From positions 1 through 45,181 of the forward strand of contig NZ_JANIBL010000040.1 of assembly GCF_024505055.1 (NCBI RefSeq): a stretch of 45,181 nt of DNA, read 5' to 3'. The stretch comes from Methylomonas rosea (GTDB lineage Bacteria; Pseudomonadota; Gammaproteobacteria; Methylococcales; Methylomonadaceae). The position numbers were made by a program, and so were the translations under genes. Shown here piece by piece: positions 16,629 through 25,572 of this stretch. Under the pieces are notes generated by a model. It saw only the letters and a list, made by a program, of their open reading frames with translations, did no database searches and was not told where the DNA came from. Each line of letters begins with the position of its first letter. The stretch's first letter is position 1.

Positions 16629-17177
16629 ATGAACCGCGCCTACATACAATCGAAACGCACCCAGCCACGTCCGTTTCAAACCAAAGCCGCCTTGGGTTGG
16701 TTTTTACTGAAGGCCTTACCGATCTTAATATTGGTGTTGGCGGTTGAGCGCTATGTCGGCCAACGCTTTCTAATCGGCGGCGACGATCAAGTCGATCGCT
16801 GTTTGCCGGATAAGTGGATTTACCTGATCGATACCTACAACAAGGACATTTGGCGCGGCGATTTGATGGCGTTCCGCGCCGAACGCATGGCGCCGTATTT
16901 CAAGGACGGACAGAGCATCGTCAAAATCGCCGCCGGAGTCACGGGCGATACTGTCCATGTCGATCCCCAGCACACCACGATTAACGGCGAACGGGTCATC
17001 GACGGGTTGCCGTTGACCGAAAAGCTCAACAAGCCGGCGGCCCAATTCAAACGCCATGAAACGATCCCTCCTGCGGCCTATTGGGTCACAGGCCAGACAC
17101 CGAAAAGTTTTGATTCTCGGTACTGGGGGTATGTCTATGACCATCAAGTGATTGGGCGGGCTTATGCGTTGTTTTAA
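16629..17177 (+). CDS. trhF: TrhF/TraF-like S26 signal peptidase of conjugation systems
   Basis: This 182-aa inner-membrane protein has one transmembrane helix (about residues 22-40). The conserved block KIAAGVTGDTVHVD carries the general-base Lys (K99) of the S26 signal peptidase fold, and the ending SFDSRYWGYVYDHQVIGRAY holds the S26 box E (SxDSRYxG). At the usual nucleophile position, where SMxP is expected, the sequence reads RCLP, with Cys58 in place of Ser. TrhF-type proteins are thought to process pilin or other transfer precursors. It starts 4 nt after trbI and overlaps traW. The Cys may be a working nucleophile or mark loss of peptidase activity. Confidence 0.88.
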   Translation: MNRAYIQSKRTQPRPFQTKAALGWFLLKALPILILVLAVERYVGQRFLIGGDDQVDRCLPDKWIYLIDTYNKDIWRGDLMAFRAERMAPYFKDGQSIVKIAAGVTGDTVHVDPQHTTINGERVIDGLPLTEKLNKPAAQFKRHETIPPAAYWVTGQTPKSFDSRYWGYVYDHQVIGRAYALF

Positions 17178-18369
17178 AAATCCATCAACTCGGTTGCCTC
17201 TACTTGTGATCAGTCAAACGGCGTGCTTATTAGGATCATTGTTCGCCGGCTCGATCAATGCTGAAGAACAATGGCTGACCCGTTCACAGCAAATTCTCAA
17301 TGCGTTAGAGAGCCAATCCAAACCCGCTTGGTTGGAAAACAATCCGCATCGGCTTGAAGCCAGGCAGCAGGCACTGGAAGTGTTCAAGGCTTCCAAACCC
17401 CTGACTGATTTGAGTTTGGGAGCAGACTCGTCACCGTTGGGGAAAAATGGTCAAGCACTCAAAGTGCTGTTCATCTCGTTTTCACTGGGCGAATCGGTGC
17501 TCAAGGGCATTTTCGAAGACGCTTCAGGGCAAGACGATGTGTTGTTGGTCTTTCGTGGGCCAAAACCCGACCAGAAATTACCGGCCTTGTTCGCCGAGCT
17601 CAAGCGGTTACTGAACGGCATCGATCCCTTACCGAACATTGTCATCGACCCCACCCGTTTTCAAAAATGGCGGGTGTCGTCGGTGCCCACCATCGTCGTC
17701 GAGTCCGGTGATAAGGCCTTGCTGCAATCCCGAGGGGTCAGCAGCCTGACCTGGCTGAACGACAAACTCAAAGCCGGTGCGAGCGGCGATTTGGGCCGGT
17801 TGGGCGAAGTCTACGACATTGCTGAAATCGATCTGCTCGATGAAATCAAACGCCGCATGGCGGCCATCGACTGGCGACAAAAACAGCATCAGGCCATAGC
17901 CCGGTTCTGGGAACAACAAAAGTTCGAACACCTGCCAACCGCCGAAGAAGATCGTGATCGGACCATAGATCTAACCATCACCGCGCCGCGCGATCTGACC
18001 GCACCCAATGGCCAACTAATTATCCATGCCGGACAAACCGTCAACCCTTTGGACAAAATGCCGTTTGGCTTATGTCTGGTGGTGTTTGATGCCACGGACA
18101 AAACACAAATCTCATTTGCCCGGCAACTGTCTTGTCAGGACAAACAGGCGCGCGTGATGTATTTGGTCTCAGCTTTGCCGCGTCAGGATGGCTGGGAGAG
18201 CCTGAGGGCATTGGAAACTGCGTTTCACGCCTCGGTGTATTTATTGACGCCGGATGTGCGTAGTCGTTTTCAATTGCAGCAGATACCGGCAATTGTCGAG
18301 CAAATGGGGAATCGAATAGCCGTTCATGAACGCAAAGTGTTGGTCTCAACGACAGGAAATCCGTCATGA
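17164..18369 (+). CDS. traW: TrbC-TraW fusion protein
   Basis: This 401-aa periplasmic protein joins two F-plasmid proteins. A signal peptide (about residues 1-30) precedes a TrbC-like domain with VLFISFSLGESVLKGIFEDA (about 96-115) and a thioredoxin-like VSSVPTIVVE. It is followed by a TraW domain with YDIAEIDLLDEIKRRM and LTAPNGQLIIHAGQTVNPLD. TraW and TrbC help pilus assembly and bind each other in F, so the fusion fixes their ratio; it is usual in SXT/IncC/IncH-type systems. ATG 17164 is preceded by GGGCGGG and overlaps trhF by 14 bp; TTG 17152 is a less likely start. The stop shares ATGA with traU. Confidence 0.92.
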   Translation: MRCFKNPSTRLPLLVISQTACLLGSLFAGSINAEEQWLTRSQQILNALESQSKPAWLENNPHRLEARQQALEVFKASKPLTDLSLGADSSPLGKNGQALKVLFISFSLGESVLKGIFEDASGQDDVLLVFRGPKPDQKLPALFAELKRLLNGIDPLPNIVIDPTRFQKWRVSSVPTIVVESGDKALLQSRGVSSLTWLNDKLKAGASGDLGRLGEVYDIAEIDLLDEIKRRMAAIDWRQKQHQAIARFWEQQKFEHLPTAEEDRDRTIDLTITAPRDLTAPNGQLIIHAGQTVNPLDKMPFGLCLVVFDATDKTQISFARQLSCQDKQARVMYLVSALPRQDGWESLRALETAFHASVYLLTPDVRSRFQLQQIPAIVEQMGNRIAVHERKVLVSTTGNPS

Positions 18370-19409
18370 ATTGTTTGATTTTTCCTTGGTTGCTCTCTTG
18401 GCTGTTTTGTTTGCTGATGAGTCTGGCTACCAATCTTCATGCCGACACAACGACCACCGCTACCGATCCTTTATGCGCCGATGCCGAACTGTGGTCAGGG
18501 AAACTGACTACCGATATTTGCTGGAGCTGCCTATTTCCGATTCGTGCGGCGGGTGCTTCGTTAGGCGGTGGCAACGTGCCGAGCATCGCGACCGACGAGA
18601 AGTTCTGTTTTTGTACCGATCCGATGGGCATTCCGGAACTGGGCATGACCATGGGTTTATGGAATCCTGCCCGCCTAATCGAGATCGTGCGAAATCCCTG
18701 GTGCTCGCCAGCCTTGGGTGGGCATAAATTCAGTGCATCCAATGTGCGTCTGATCGCCACCACCGGCAAAGCCAATTTCGACGCTAGCGAGATGTCGTTC
18801 TTCAATTATCACTATTTCGCGTTTCCGTTGACCATTCTGCTGGATCTGTTCTGGGATGGGCGTTGTAATAGTGACGGCTACCGGGATTTCGATTTGCTGT
18901 ATGTCTCCGAGCTTGATCCGACCTGGAACAGCGATTTGCTGGCCTTTTTCACCAGTCTGGAAACCGCACTGTTTGCGAATCCGGTAGCCATTTCAGCTTG
19001 TGTCGCCGATGCCGCGGCGGCGGCCACCGGCAATCCGCTCGATGCCTTGTTCTGGTGTGCCGGCGCCTGGGGGCACATGTATCCCTTATCCGGCATTTCG
19101 CCGACCAGTTACGGGACCGACCCGCGTATCACCAGTTTATTGGCTACGCGCGCCACGGCATCCTTACATCGGCGCGGGCTGGCCTGGAAAACCTCGGGCA
19201 ACGATGCCTTATGCGGTGGCACGATTTATCCCTTCATTCCTAAATCCCAATATCGGCTGTCGATGTTTTATCCGGTCGCTGAAACCGAATCCAATCATGT
19301 CATCGGTGAGACCACTTTCAAATGGGGTGCGGGTCGCACTTATCCGGGGCCGGGTGAAGATCATCTATACCTGCTGTGGCGTTGGCAGGATTGCTGTGTG
19401 GGGTTGTGA
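18366..19409 (+). CDS. traU: Conjugative transfer protein TraU
   Basis: TraU is a periplasmic, cysteine-rich protein needed for DNA transfer and mating-pair formation. The 347-aa product has a signal peptide (about 1-26, ending NLHA) and then the conserved sequence LTTDICWSCLFPIRAAG with paired cysteines, FCFCTDPMGIPELG, and the C-terminal WRWQDCCVGL. These match TraU along its whole length. Its many disulfides agree with the element carrying its own DsbC. The ATG overlaps the traW stop, and its TGA overlaps the traN start (TGATG). Confidence 0.95.
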   Translation: MNCLIFPWLLSWLFCLLMSLATNLHADTTTTATDPLCADAELWSGKLTTDICWSCLFPIRAAGASLGGGNVPSIATDEKFCFCTDPMGIPELGMTMGLWNPARLIEIVRNPWCSPALGGHKFSASNVRLIATTGKANFDASEMSFFNYHYFAFPLTILLDLFWDGRCNSDGYRDFDLLYVSELDPTWNSDLLAFFTSLETALFANPVAISACVADAAAAATGNPLDALFWCAGAWGHMYPLSGISPTSYGTDPRITSLLATRATASLHRRGLAWKTSGNDALCGGTIYPFIPKSQYRLSMFYPVAETESNHVIGETTFKWGAGRTYPGPGEDHLYLLWRWQDCCVGL

Positions 19410-22192
19410 TGCATATCTGGGCATTGTTCGAACCTCAGCGCCGAATTACGCAGACACTGTCTGCGATTTTGTGTGTGACTATGGCCTGGACGCCATTTGG
19501 GGTGTCTTGGGCTGATGCGATACAGGCTGCAGGCAACGACGGGCAACAATTGGGTCAACAGATTGTAGATGGCTTTCAATTCCCAATTGATGCCGGCAAC
19601 GGTTCTCTGACGTTAAATCCCGGCACGTCTCAGGAAAACGCCATTTCTATCGGCACACTGTTTCCGGATACCAACGGCTCAACAGCGACAACCAACGATT
19701 TCGCCAATCTCTACGGCAACAACCCCGGAACGATTGCAGCCGGGTTGAATGCGCAGACCGATTTGAACGGCGAAACCAGCTTCACCGGCGAAGCCTATCG
19801 CACCTTGATCGACAATGTCCACCAGTCCCACCCGGATTTACACAACGATGCCCTCTGGGATGCCGGCGATCAGGTGTTCAACGATTTCACGCCTTGGGCA
19901 CAGTCGTTCTCGGACTGTACCACTGTGACCACGCAAACGGCGACCAGCCATTCAGTACAAATACCGGATTATCAATTGTGTCTGCGCCAACCGACAGTGC
20001 CGCAAAGTTGCACCGCCACGCATCAGGTCAACGTCGAGCCGTTACTCAGTTTTGTCTCCGGTGACGGCGGCATGTCCAGCTGCGGGCCGGGCTGTATGGA
20101 TTTGTATGTCGGTCGGGTCGGTGACAACTACTGGTCAGCCGGATGCGCGGTGTTTACTTGGCAAGTGACCTATAACGTATTGCATCCAGAAGCGATCATA
20201 AGCGCCACACTGGAGGATGTGGAGTTCGACGACCATGCGCGTGTGTATTACGGCGGCAATCTGATTTATACCGGCTCCACCGGCTGGGGTGGTTCGTGCG
20301 AGCTCAGCAACAGTTGGGTCGACCATCCCAATCGCGACGTCACCTACGCCTTCAACAGCACGGGCAACAAAGTCTTTAAACAGGACACCCTAGTCGGTGG
20401 TAATGGCGAAGGTTATTCCAGGATTCGGCTACGCTACGATTTGTCGAAACTGATCACCCAGGATCAATGGAGCTGGAGCGGGCCGAATTGCCAGAACTTG
20501 GCCAACGCAATCAGCGACGGCATTTGCCAGGTCGGCAGCCAATTGAGTTGTACGAATGACCCCGCCAATGCTTCAGGCTGTTACGTCGATCCGACTTCGC
20601 AGGTGATGGTTTGCGGTACGGATTTGGCCCAAGCCCCGGTGGCCAGTTCGACCGGGATTCGCAATACCTGTATGAATATCCAGTCCTCTGGACACTGCGA
20701 TTTGAATCAGTATGGCCAATGCTGGACCGATACTGCCGGCACCCACTGTTTAGAACCGCCGGCGAACGGGATACCCAACAAGACCTGTGCGTCGTTGGAA
20801 ACGCAAGGCTGCTCGTTCATCAAAAGCCAATGTACCAGTGTGTTGGCCTCCGGCACCTGCTGGGACAGCGTCGATACTTATGACTGCGGGCAAACGGTGG
20901 GCATTCCCGGCATTCAAAGCAACACCCAACAGCAATGTTCCGGGCCGATTCGGTGCATGGGGGAAGATTGCATCACCGTGAATCGCACCCAGAGCCAGGA
21001 TTTCAGCAAGGCGGTCGCCTTACTCAACAGCTCTCAGCAAATGGCGATGGACTTGCATTGCGACTACGCCAATGCCGATCTGCAACAAAAGGATCCGACC
21101 ACCTGTCAGGTATTTCAAGGCAAACCGGCCAGTTGCAAAATGGTCGGCGGCGCCCTCAGTCTGGTCGATTGCTGCGAAACGCCTTCGGGTGCGATGGGAC
21201 TGGGACGTTACATTGATTTGCTGATAGCCACCAGTCAAATGGACAGCACAGTCATGGCTATGGACAGTACCTCGGCGATTCGTGGCGCTTGGGAAACCAT
21301 GCGCACCCCGTTTACGTTGGCCGGCGATGCCTGGAACAGTTTTCAGGCGGATTTTGCCTCGACGGTAAATGACCTGGTCGGCACCGACATGCTCAGTACC
21401 AGCGATATTGCCTCGCAAGGCTTGCTCGATTCTCTCAAAGGCGAATTGATGAAATCGGTGGCAGAATGGATAGGCCAGACCTTTGGCGAAGCGGCCGGCA
21501 ATGCCTTATTCAGCGCTGGCGGCCAGGCTGCCTTCGATTCGGCGGGTAATCTGACACCGGCGGCGGAATCGGGTGGCGTTGAATTGGGCGGCGGTGCCGC
21601 AGTCGCAGGCGAGTTGCTCAGCACCTTGATGACGGCTTATACGGTGGTGATGATCATCATCATGATTATCCAGATAGTCTATTCCTGCGAGGAACCCGAG
21701 TACGAACTCGCCGCGAAGAAACAACTCAAAGTCTGCACGGACCTCGGCACCTATTGCGAAAGCAAGGTGGCTGGCGTGTGTTGGGTGCGCAAGGAGAGCT
21801 ACTGCTGCTACAACTCGCCGCTAGCGCGCATCCTCAATGAACAAATCAAACCGCAGTTGGGCATTGATTTCGACACGCCGGAAAGTCCCAGTTGTACCGG
21901 CATCAAAGTCGCGGATCTGGACCGCGTGGACTGGACCCAAGTCAATCTCGACGAGTGGTTGGCGATTCTGGCGCAGACGGGGCATTTACCGACCGCCGCC
22001 AATGCCGCATCCTTGCTCAATCTGGATCAACTCACCGGATCAGGCAGCCGACTCAATCCGCAGAAATACGGCGCAGCCTCCAGCGGCCGCCAAGACACCT
22101 TAACCCGTACTCAAGGCCGGATGACCGATTTGGATGTACCCACGGTCAAACGGCAGTCGGAACTGGAAGGCTGGGGCATGGGGCCGCAATGA
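19409..22192 (+). CDS. traN: Mating-pair stabilisation adhesin TraN
   Basis: TraN is the large outer-membrane protein that holds donor and recipient together. The start is the ATG overlapping the traU stop (TGATG), giving 927 aa; the frame opens slightly upstream inside traU. There is an N-terminal signal (about 1-36, ending VSWA|DA). The central region (about 170-600) is rich in cysteine pairs. A Gly/Ala-rich hydrophobic stretch at about 735-765 (LMTAYTVVMIIIMIIQIVY) is followed by the family-typical CYNSPLARILNEQIKPQLG block. The recipient-specific N-terminal half varies between elements, so receptor choice cannot be read here. This is the last tra gene in the window and converges on hup 12 nt later. 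Confidence 0.94.
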   Translation: MHIWALFEPQRRITQTLSAILCVTMAWTPFGVSWADAIQAAGNDGQQLGQQIVDGFQFPIDAGNGSLTLNPGTSQENAISIGTLFPDTNGSTATTNDFANLYGNNPGTIAAGLNAQTDLNGETSFTGEAYRTLIDNVHQSHPDLHNDALWDAGDQVFNDFTPWAQSFSDCTTVTTQTATSHSVQIPDYQLCLRQPTVPQSCTATHQVNVEPLLSFVSGDGGMSSCGPGCMDLYVGRVGDNYWSAGCAVFTWQVTYNVLHPEAIISATLEDVEFDDHARVYYGGNLIYTGSTGWGGSCELSNSWVDHPNRDVTYAFNSTGNKVFKQDTLVGGNGEGYSRIRLRYDLSKLITQDQWSWSGPNCQNLANAISDGICQVGSQLSCTNDPANASGCYVDPTSQVMVCGTDLAQAPVASSTGIRNTCMNIQSSGHCDLNQYGQCWTDTAGTHCLEPPANGIPNKTCASLETQGCSFIKSQCTSVLASGTCWDSVDTYDCGQTVGIPGIQSNTQQQCSGPIRCMGEDCITVNRTQSQDFSKAVALLNSSQQMAMDLHCDYANADLQQKDPTTCQVFQGKPASCKMVGGALSLVDCCETPSGAMGLGRYIDLLIATSQMDSTVMAMDSTSAIRGAWETMRTPFTLAGDAWNSFQADFASTVNDLVGTDMLSTSDIASQGLLDSLKGELMKSVAEWIGQTFGEAAGNALFSAGGQAAFDSAGNLTPAAESGGVELGGGAAVAGELLSTLMTAYTVVMIIIMIIQIVYSCEEPEYELAAKKQLKVCTDLGTYCESKVAGVCWVRKESYCCYNSPLARILNEQIKPQLGIDFDTPESPSCTGIKVADLDRVDWTQVNLDEWLAILAQTGHLPTAANAASLLNLDQLTGSGSRLNPQKYGAASSGRQDTLTRTQGRMTDLDVPTVKRQSELEGWGMGPQ

Positions 22193-22204
22193 GCGGTCTA
22201 AAAC

Positions 22205-22477
22205 TTACTGAACCGCGTCTTTCAGGCCTTTGCCGGCTTTGAAGGATGGCAATTTGGCGGCAGCAATCGTAATGGCTTCGCCTGTTTGTGGATTACGGCC
22301 AGTACGTTCGGCACGTTCTTTCACTTCAAAGGTGCCAAAGCCCACCAACGCCACGGAATCACTGGATTTCAGAGCAGCTTGGATCGATTGGGTGATACCG
22401 TCCAGTGCGCGAACGGCGTCGGCTTTAGTTAGATTGGCGTGGCTGGCGATGGCATCGATAAGATCGGATTTGTTCAT
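22205..22477 (-). CDS. hup: HU family DNA-binding protein
   Basis: This 90-aa protein is a full-length [13 protein letters not shown] at the N-terminus, [22 protein letters not shown] in the DNA-binding arm region (about 45-66) and the ending [11 protein letters not shown]. It is distinct from the IHF-beta-like gene at 8102. HU compacts and bends DNA and could help transfer, integration or silencing of cargo. It is convergent with traN and lies at the left border of the phosphorothioation island. Confidence 0.93.
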   Translation of the reverse strand: MNKSDLIDAIASHANLTKADAVRALDGITQSIQAALKSSDSVALVGFGTFEVKERAERTGRNPQTGEAITIAAAKLPSFKAGKGLKDAVQ

Positions 22478-22512
22478 AAATTTAGGTGTAGGTTTAAGAT
22501 AAAGAATTGATT

Positions 22513-22542
22513 TAGATACGATAAGCTACACATCTGTAGCAA
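22513..22542 (-). promoter_or_regulatory. Possible sigma-70 promoter of hup
   Basis: On the minus strand TTGCTA (22537-22542) and TATCTA (22513-22518) are 18 bp apart, about 36 nt upstream of the hup ATG. The match to consensus is moderate and the region is AT-rich, so this is a suggestion only. The rest of the 22478-22673 gap shows nothing definite. Confidence 0.35.
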
Positions 22543-22673
22543 CAGGGTGATAGGTTGTAAAAAGCGGTTAGCAATATTTCAATTATGCGTAAACTGCATA
22601 TGCCAAGGGAAGGTAAATATTATGGATTAATGGCCAACAACCCTTCAAATAAATTGTAATATGGCTTAAACCT

Positions 22674-25193
22674 ATGCTCGGCAAAAAAGTTCTCAACAAT
22701 GTTTATTGGCATTACAGTCTAACGGATTCTCAACATTACGAAATACAGCAGACTGTCAAGGCCGCCGAGATTTTGGCTCATTTAAAACTGGGCCTTGATT
22801 ACAACGTTATCAAGTATGACGGCAAATCAAGCATGCTGTCTTTGCTTTGGTATCCCAATTTCTTCGAAGAGCCATTCCCTGCCTTAGAGACGAGTTTTCG
22901 GATTGATCTGACAACGCAAAGAGTCGAAAAGCGCAGTTATCAGACCTCGTTAAATCCGCCGATCTTACATCGCAAGGAATTATTACTGAGCCGCGATGCG
23001 CCAAACTATCAGCAATTTACCCAATTAACCGAGACAGCCGAACAACTGGGGCTATTCGACGACAGAATCAGGATTGGCTTCAAACAAGCCTGGGACGCGT
23101 TAATCCGCGAAAAAGGTTTTCAAATCATCGATTACCAATTTCTGCCGATTGGCAATGATGAATCCACCGATAGCCTAACATTTGAATCGATTGAAAGCAC
23201 AAGCATTTCCCGGCACCTGACGGCGCTTTCCCGCAGTAATTTATCCGCGCCGATGCAATGCTTGGCGCGTCACGGATTTTTAGGCGGCTCGCTAACCGTA
23301 TTCGATTACGGTTGCGGCAAAGGCGACGACATTCGTAATCTTTCGGCAAATGCCATTTCGGTGTCCGGCTGGGACCCGCATTACGCACCGGATCAACCCA
23401 AGCAAGCCGCCGACATTGTCAATTTGGGCTTTGTGATCAATGTCATCGAAAACTACCAGGAAAGACTGGAAGCAATGATTGGCGCTTATAACCTGGCTAA
23501 CCAAGTGCTAGTGGTTTCCGCCATGTTATTCAATCAAAACGCGCTAAAAGGCCAAGCGTTTAACGATGGCGTCGTTACTCAACGCAATACCTTCCAAAAA
23601 TACTATACCCAAAGCGAACTCAAGGAGTTTTTAACTGAAACGTTAGAGACCGATGCTATTCCTGTCGCTCCCGGCATCTTTTTTGTTTTTAAAAATCAAG
23701 ATGCCGAACAGCGTTTTCTGCTCGGCCGTCAACGTAGCCAACGCAATGTTTTACGCTTGTCGCATAGATCCGCTTCACCCACAGAGCCAAAACTGTCTCG
23801 AAACGAGAAGAAATATCTGGCTTACAATCACCTTATCGATCCACTGTGGCAGAAAATTCTGGAGCTTGGACGGCAACCCGACAAATCGGAAATCGATTCG
23901 CTGATGGAACTCACCGAAGCCTTTGGCAACATCAGCAAAGCCATACGCTTTACGCTGGAAAACAACGAAGAAGCGCTATTCGAGCATGCCCGACAAAGCA
24001 AAATCGAAGACTTAATCACCTATTTCGCGTTACAGGCCTTTTCCAAACGCAAGCCGTACAAATATTTAGAATCGGGGCTGCAAAAAGACATCAAGACCTT
24101 TTTCGGCGATTATCAAAATGCTATCGAAACAGCCAGATCGATTTTGTTCAAAATCAGCAATGCCGAGCTCATTGCCGAAGCCTGTCAACACGCTACAGAG
24201 CAAGGTCTAGGATTTCTGGATGAAGGCGAGGCTCTGCATCTGCACACCAGCATGGTTCAGGAACTGCCTGCTTTGCTAAGGATATACATTGGCTGCGCCA
24301 CAATTTTGTATGGCGATATCGAACAAACGGACTTAATAAAAATTCATATCCAATCCGGCAAATTGAGCCTGATGCGCTACGACGACTTTGCGAATCAAGC
24401 CATCCCTCGCTTGCTAGAGCGGGTCAAAATCAATCTGCGAGAACAAACTTTCGATCTATACGAGTACGGCGACGCATTCGAACCCACTAACCTGTATTTA
24501 AAATCCCGCTATATCAACGAGGAATTCCCGCACTTCGCCGAGCAGCTAAATTTTGATGAGCAGTTACAAGCATTAAACCAATTTGAATTGAGCGGTTACG
24601 GCCCCAAACCCGAAGAGTTTCAGAAAACTTTAGCCCGCGTTCGATGGGTAATTGATGGCTTTGAACTGATTCGTAGTCCTTCAATACCTGATCTCGATGA
24701 ACAGTGCGGAAGCACTCTGACCTATAGGCAGCTCATCGAATGCGGGGAAACTCAACAATCTACCGGTATCCCCAATCTCCCCAAACAAGCCGATAGCTAT
24801 AACGCGCTTTACGACCTAGCGGTCAAAATACTCGACCCCGTGATTGATTATTTCGGCATGATCAGGCTGACCTACGGTTTTTGTTCGCATGAATTGGGTA
24901 AGCAAATTGACAAACGGGTGGCACCTAAACTCGATCAACATGCCGCGCATGAACTGAACACCAAGAAAAACCACATTTGTCCGCGGCTTGGTGCCGCGGT
25001 TGATTTCATTGTCGACGATGAAAACATGCGTGAAGTGGCTGACTGGATTTCAGAAAACATTCCGTTCGACCGTTTATATTTTTATGGTGAAGACCGGCCA
25101 ATCCACGTCAGTTATGGACCAGAAAATAAAAGGGAATACATAGATTTATTGATAACTAATTCCGGACGGCAAGTGCCGCGAAAGCGAAAATAG
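22674..25193 (+). CDS. DNA phosphorothioation-associated putative methyltransferase (TIGR04096-like)
   Basis: This 839-aa protein carries a SAM-binding Rossmann motif FDYGCGKGDDI (residues 210-220), an acidic residue after the second strand (GWDPHY, D234) and NLGFVINVIEN (250-260), the usual layout of class I methyltransferases. The surrounding wording (about 1-330) fits the dnd-related methyltransferase family found beside dnd genes. The C-terminal half (about 340-839) is a long helical region with no motif I recognise. Its position at the head of the dnd/dpt island supports the assignment. The substrate is unknown. Base composition is intermediate between the tra genes and the AT-rich dpt genes. 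The ribosome site is weak. Confidence 0.82.
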   Translation: MLGKKVLNNVYWHYSLTDSQHYEIQQTVKAAEILAHLKLGLDYNVIKYDGKSSMLSLLWYPNFFEEPFPALETSFRIDLTTQRVEKRSYQTSLNPPILHRKELLLSRDAPNYQQFTQLTETAEQLGLFDDRIRIGFKQAWDALIREKGFQIIDYQFLPIGNDESTDSLTFESIESTSISRHLTALSRSNLSAPMQCLARHGFLGGSLTVFDYGCGKGDDIRNLSANAISVSGWDPHYAPDQPKQAADIVNLGFVINVIENYQERLEAMIGAYNLANQVLVVSAMLFNQNALKGQAFNDGVVTQRNTFQKYYTQSELKEFLTETLETDAIPVAPGIFFVFKNQDAEQRFLLGRQRSQRNVLRLSHRSASPTEPKLSRNEKKYLAYNHLIDPLWQKILELGRQPDKSEIDSLMELTEAFGNISKAIRFTLENNEEALFEHARQSKIEDLITYFALQAFSKRKPYKYLESGLQKDIKTFFGDYQNAIETARSILFKISNAELIAEACQHATEQGLGFLDEGEALHLHTSMVQELPALLRIYIGCATILYGDIEQTDLIKIHIQSGKLSLMRYDDFANQAIPRLLERVKINLREQTFDLYEYGDAFEPTNLYLKSRYINEEFPHFAEQLNFDEQLQALNQFELSGYGPKPEEFQKTLARVRWVIDGFELIRSPSIPDLDEQCGSTLTYRQLIECGETQQSTGIPNLPKQADSYNALYDLAVKILDPVIDYFGMIRLTYGFCSHELGKQIDKRVAPKLDQHAAHELNTKKNHICPRLGAAVDFIVDDENMREVADWISENIPFDRLYFYGEDRPIHVSYGPENKREYIDLLITNSGRQVPRKRK

Positions 25194-25572
25194 ACCGCAC
25201 TCCCTGATTTCCCGCGGTTGATCACAACCGGCAGTACATAAAACCGTAATGCCACTACATGTAGGGGCTACCACTACAACTCCAGGCGAACCAAATAGAC
25301 ATCTCCCCAAACAAGACAACGATGGGACTAGCGCGACTCTGTGGGTGTCGGTATGGTAAATTTATCGCCTATACTGACCGGTTAGCTAGGCTAAGCAATC
25401 GAAAATTTATGCCTGAAGCTTGTGAGTACCTCACGGTTTCCGTGCGAAACAGCTCCTTATTGACTCAATTTATAGCAAGCGCATAGTGTGAAGCTTTTGC
25501 CCCTTGGCCAAGCGGACACTTAAAATAAGCTACTAGGGACATTAAAAAAGCTTAACAACAAAGGTTTATTCT
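25194..25572 (+). promoter_or_regulatory. Spacer with a candidate promoter for the dpt operon
   Basis: No gene is visible in these 379 nt. A 6-bp hairpin (CGGTTG/CAACCG, 25215-25230) follows the methyltransferase stop but lacks a T-run, so it is at best a weak terminator. TTGACT (25460-25465) and CATAGT (25482-25487), spaced 16 bp, could drive dptF, whose ATG lies 85 nt further on. Confidence 0.4.

Noticed and set aside
25215..25230. Rho-independent terminator after the methyltransferase gene
   Set aside because: The 6-bp hairpin has no following T-run on either strand.
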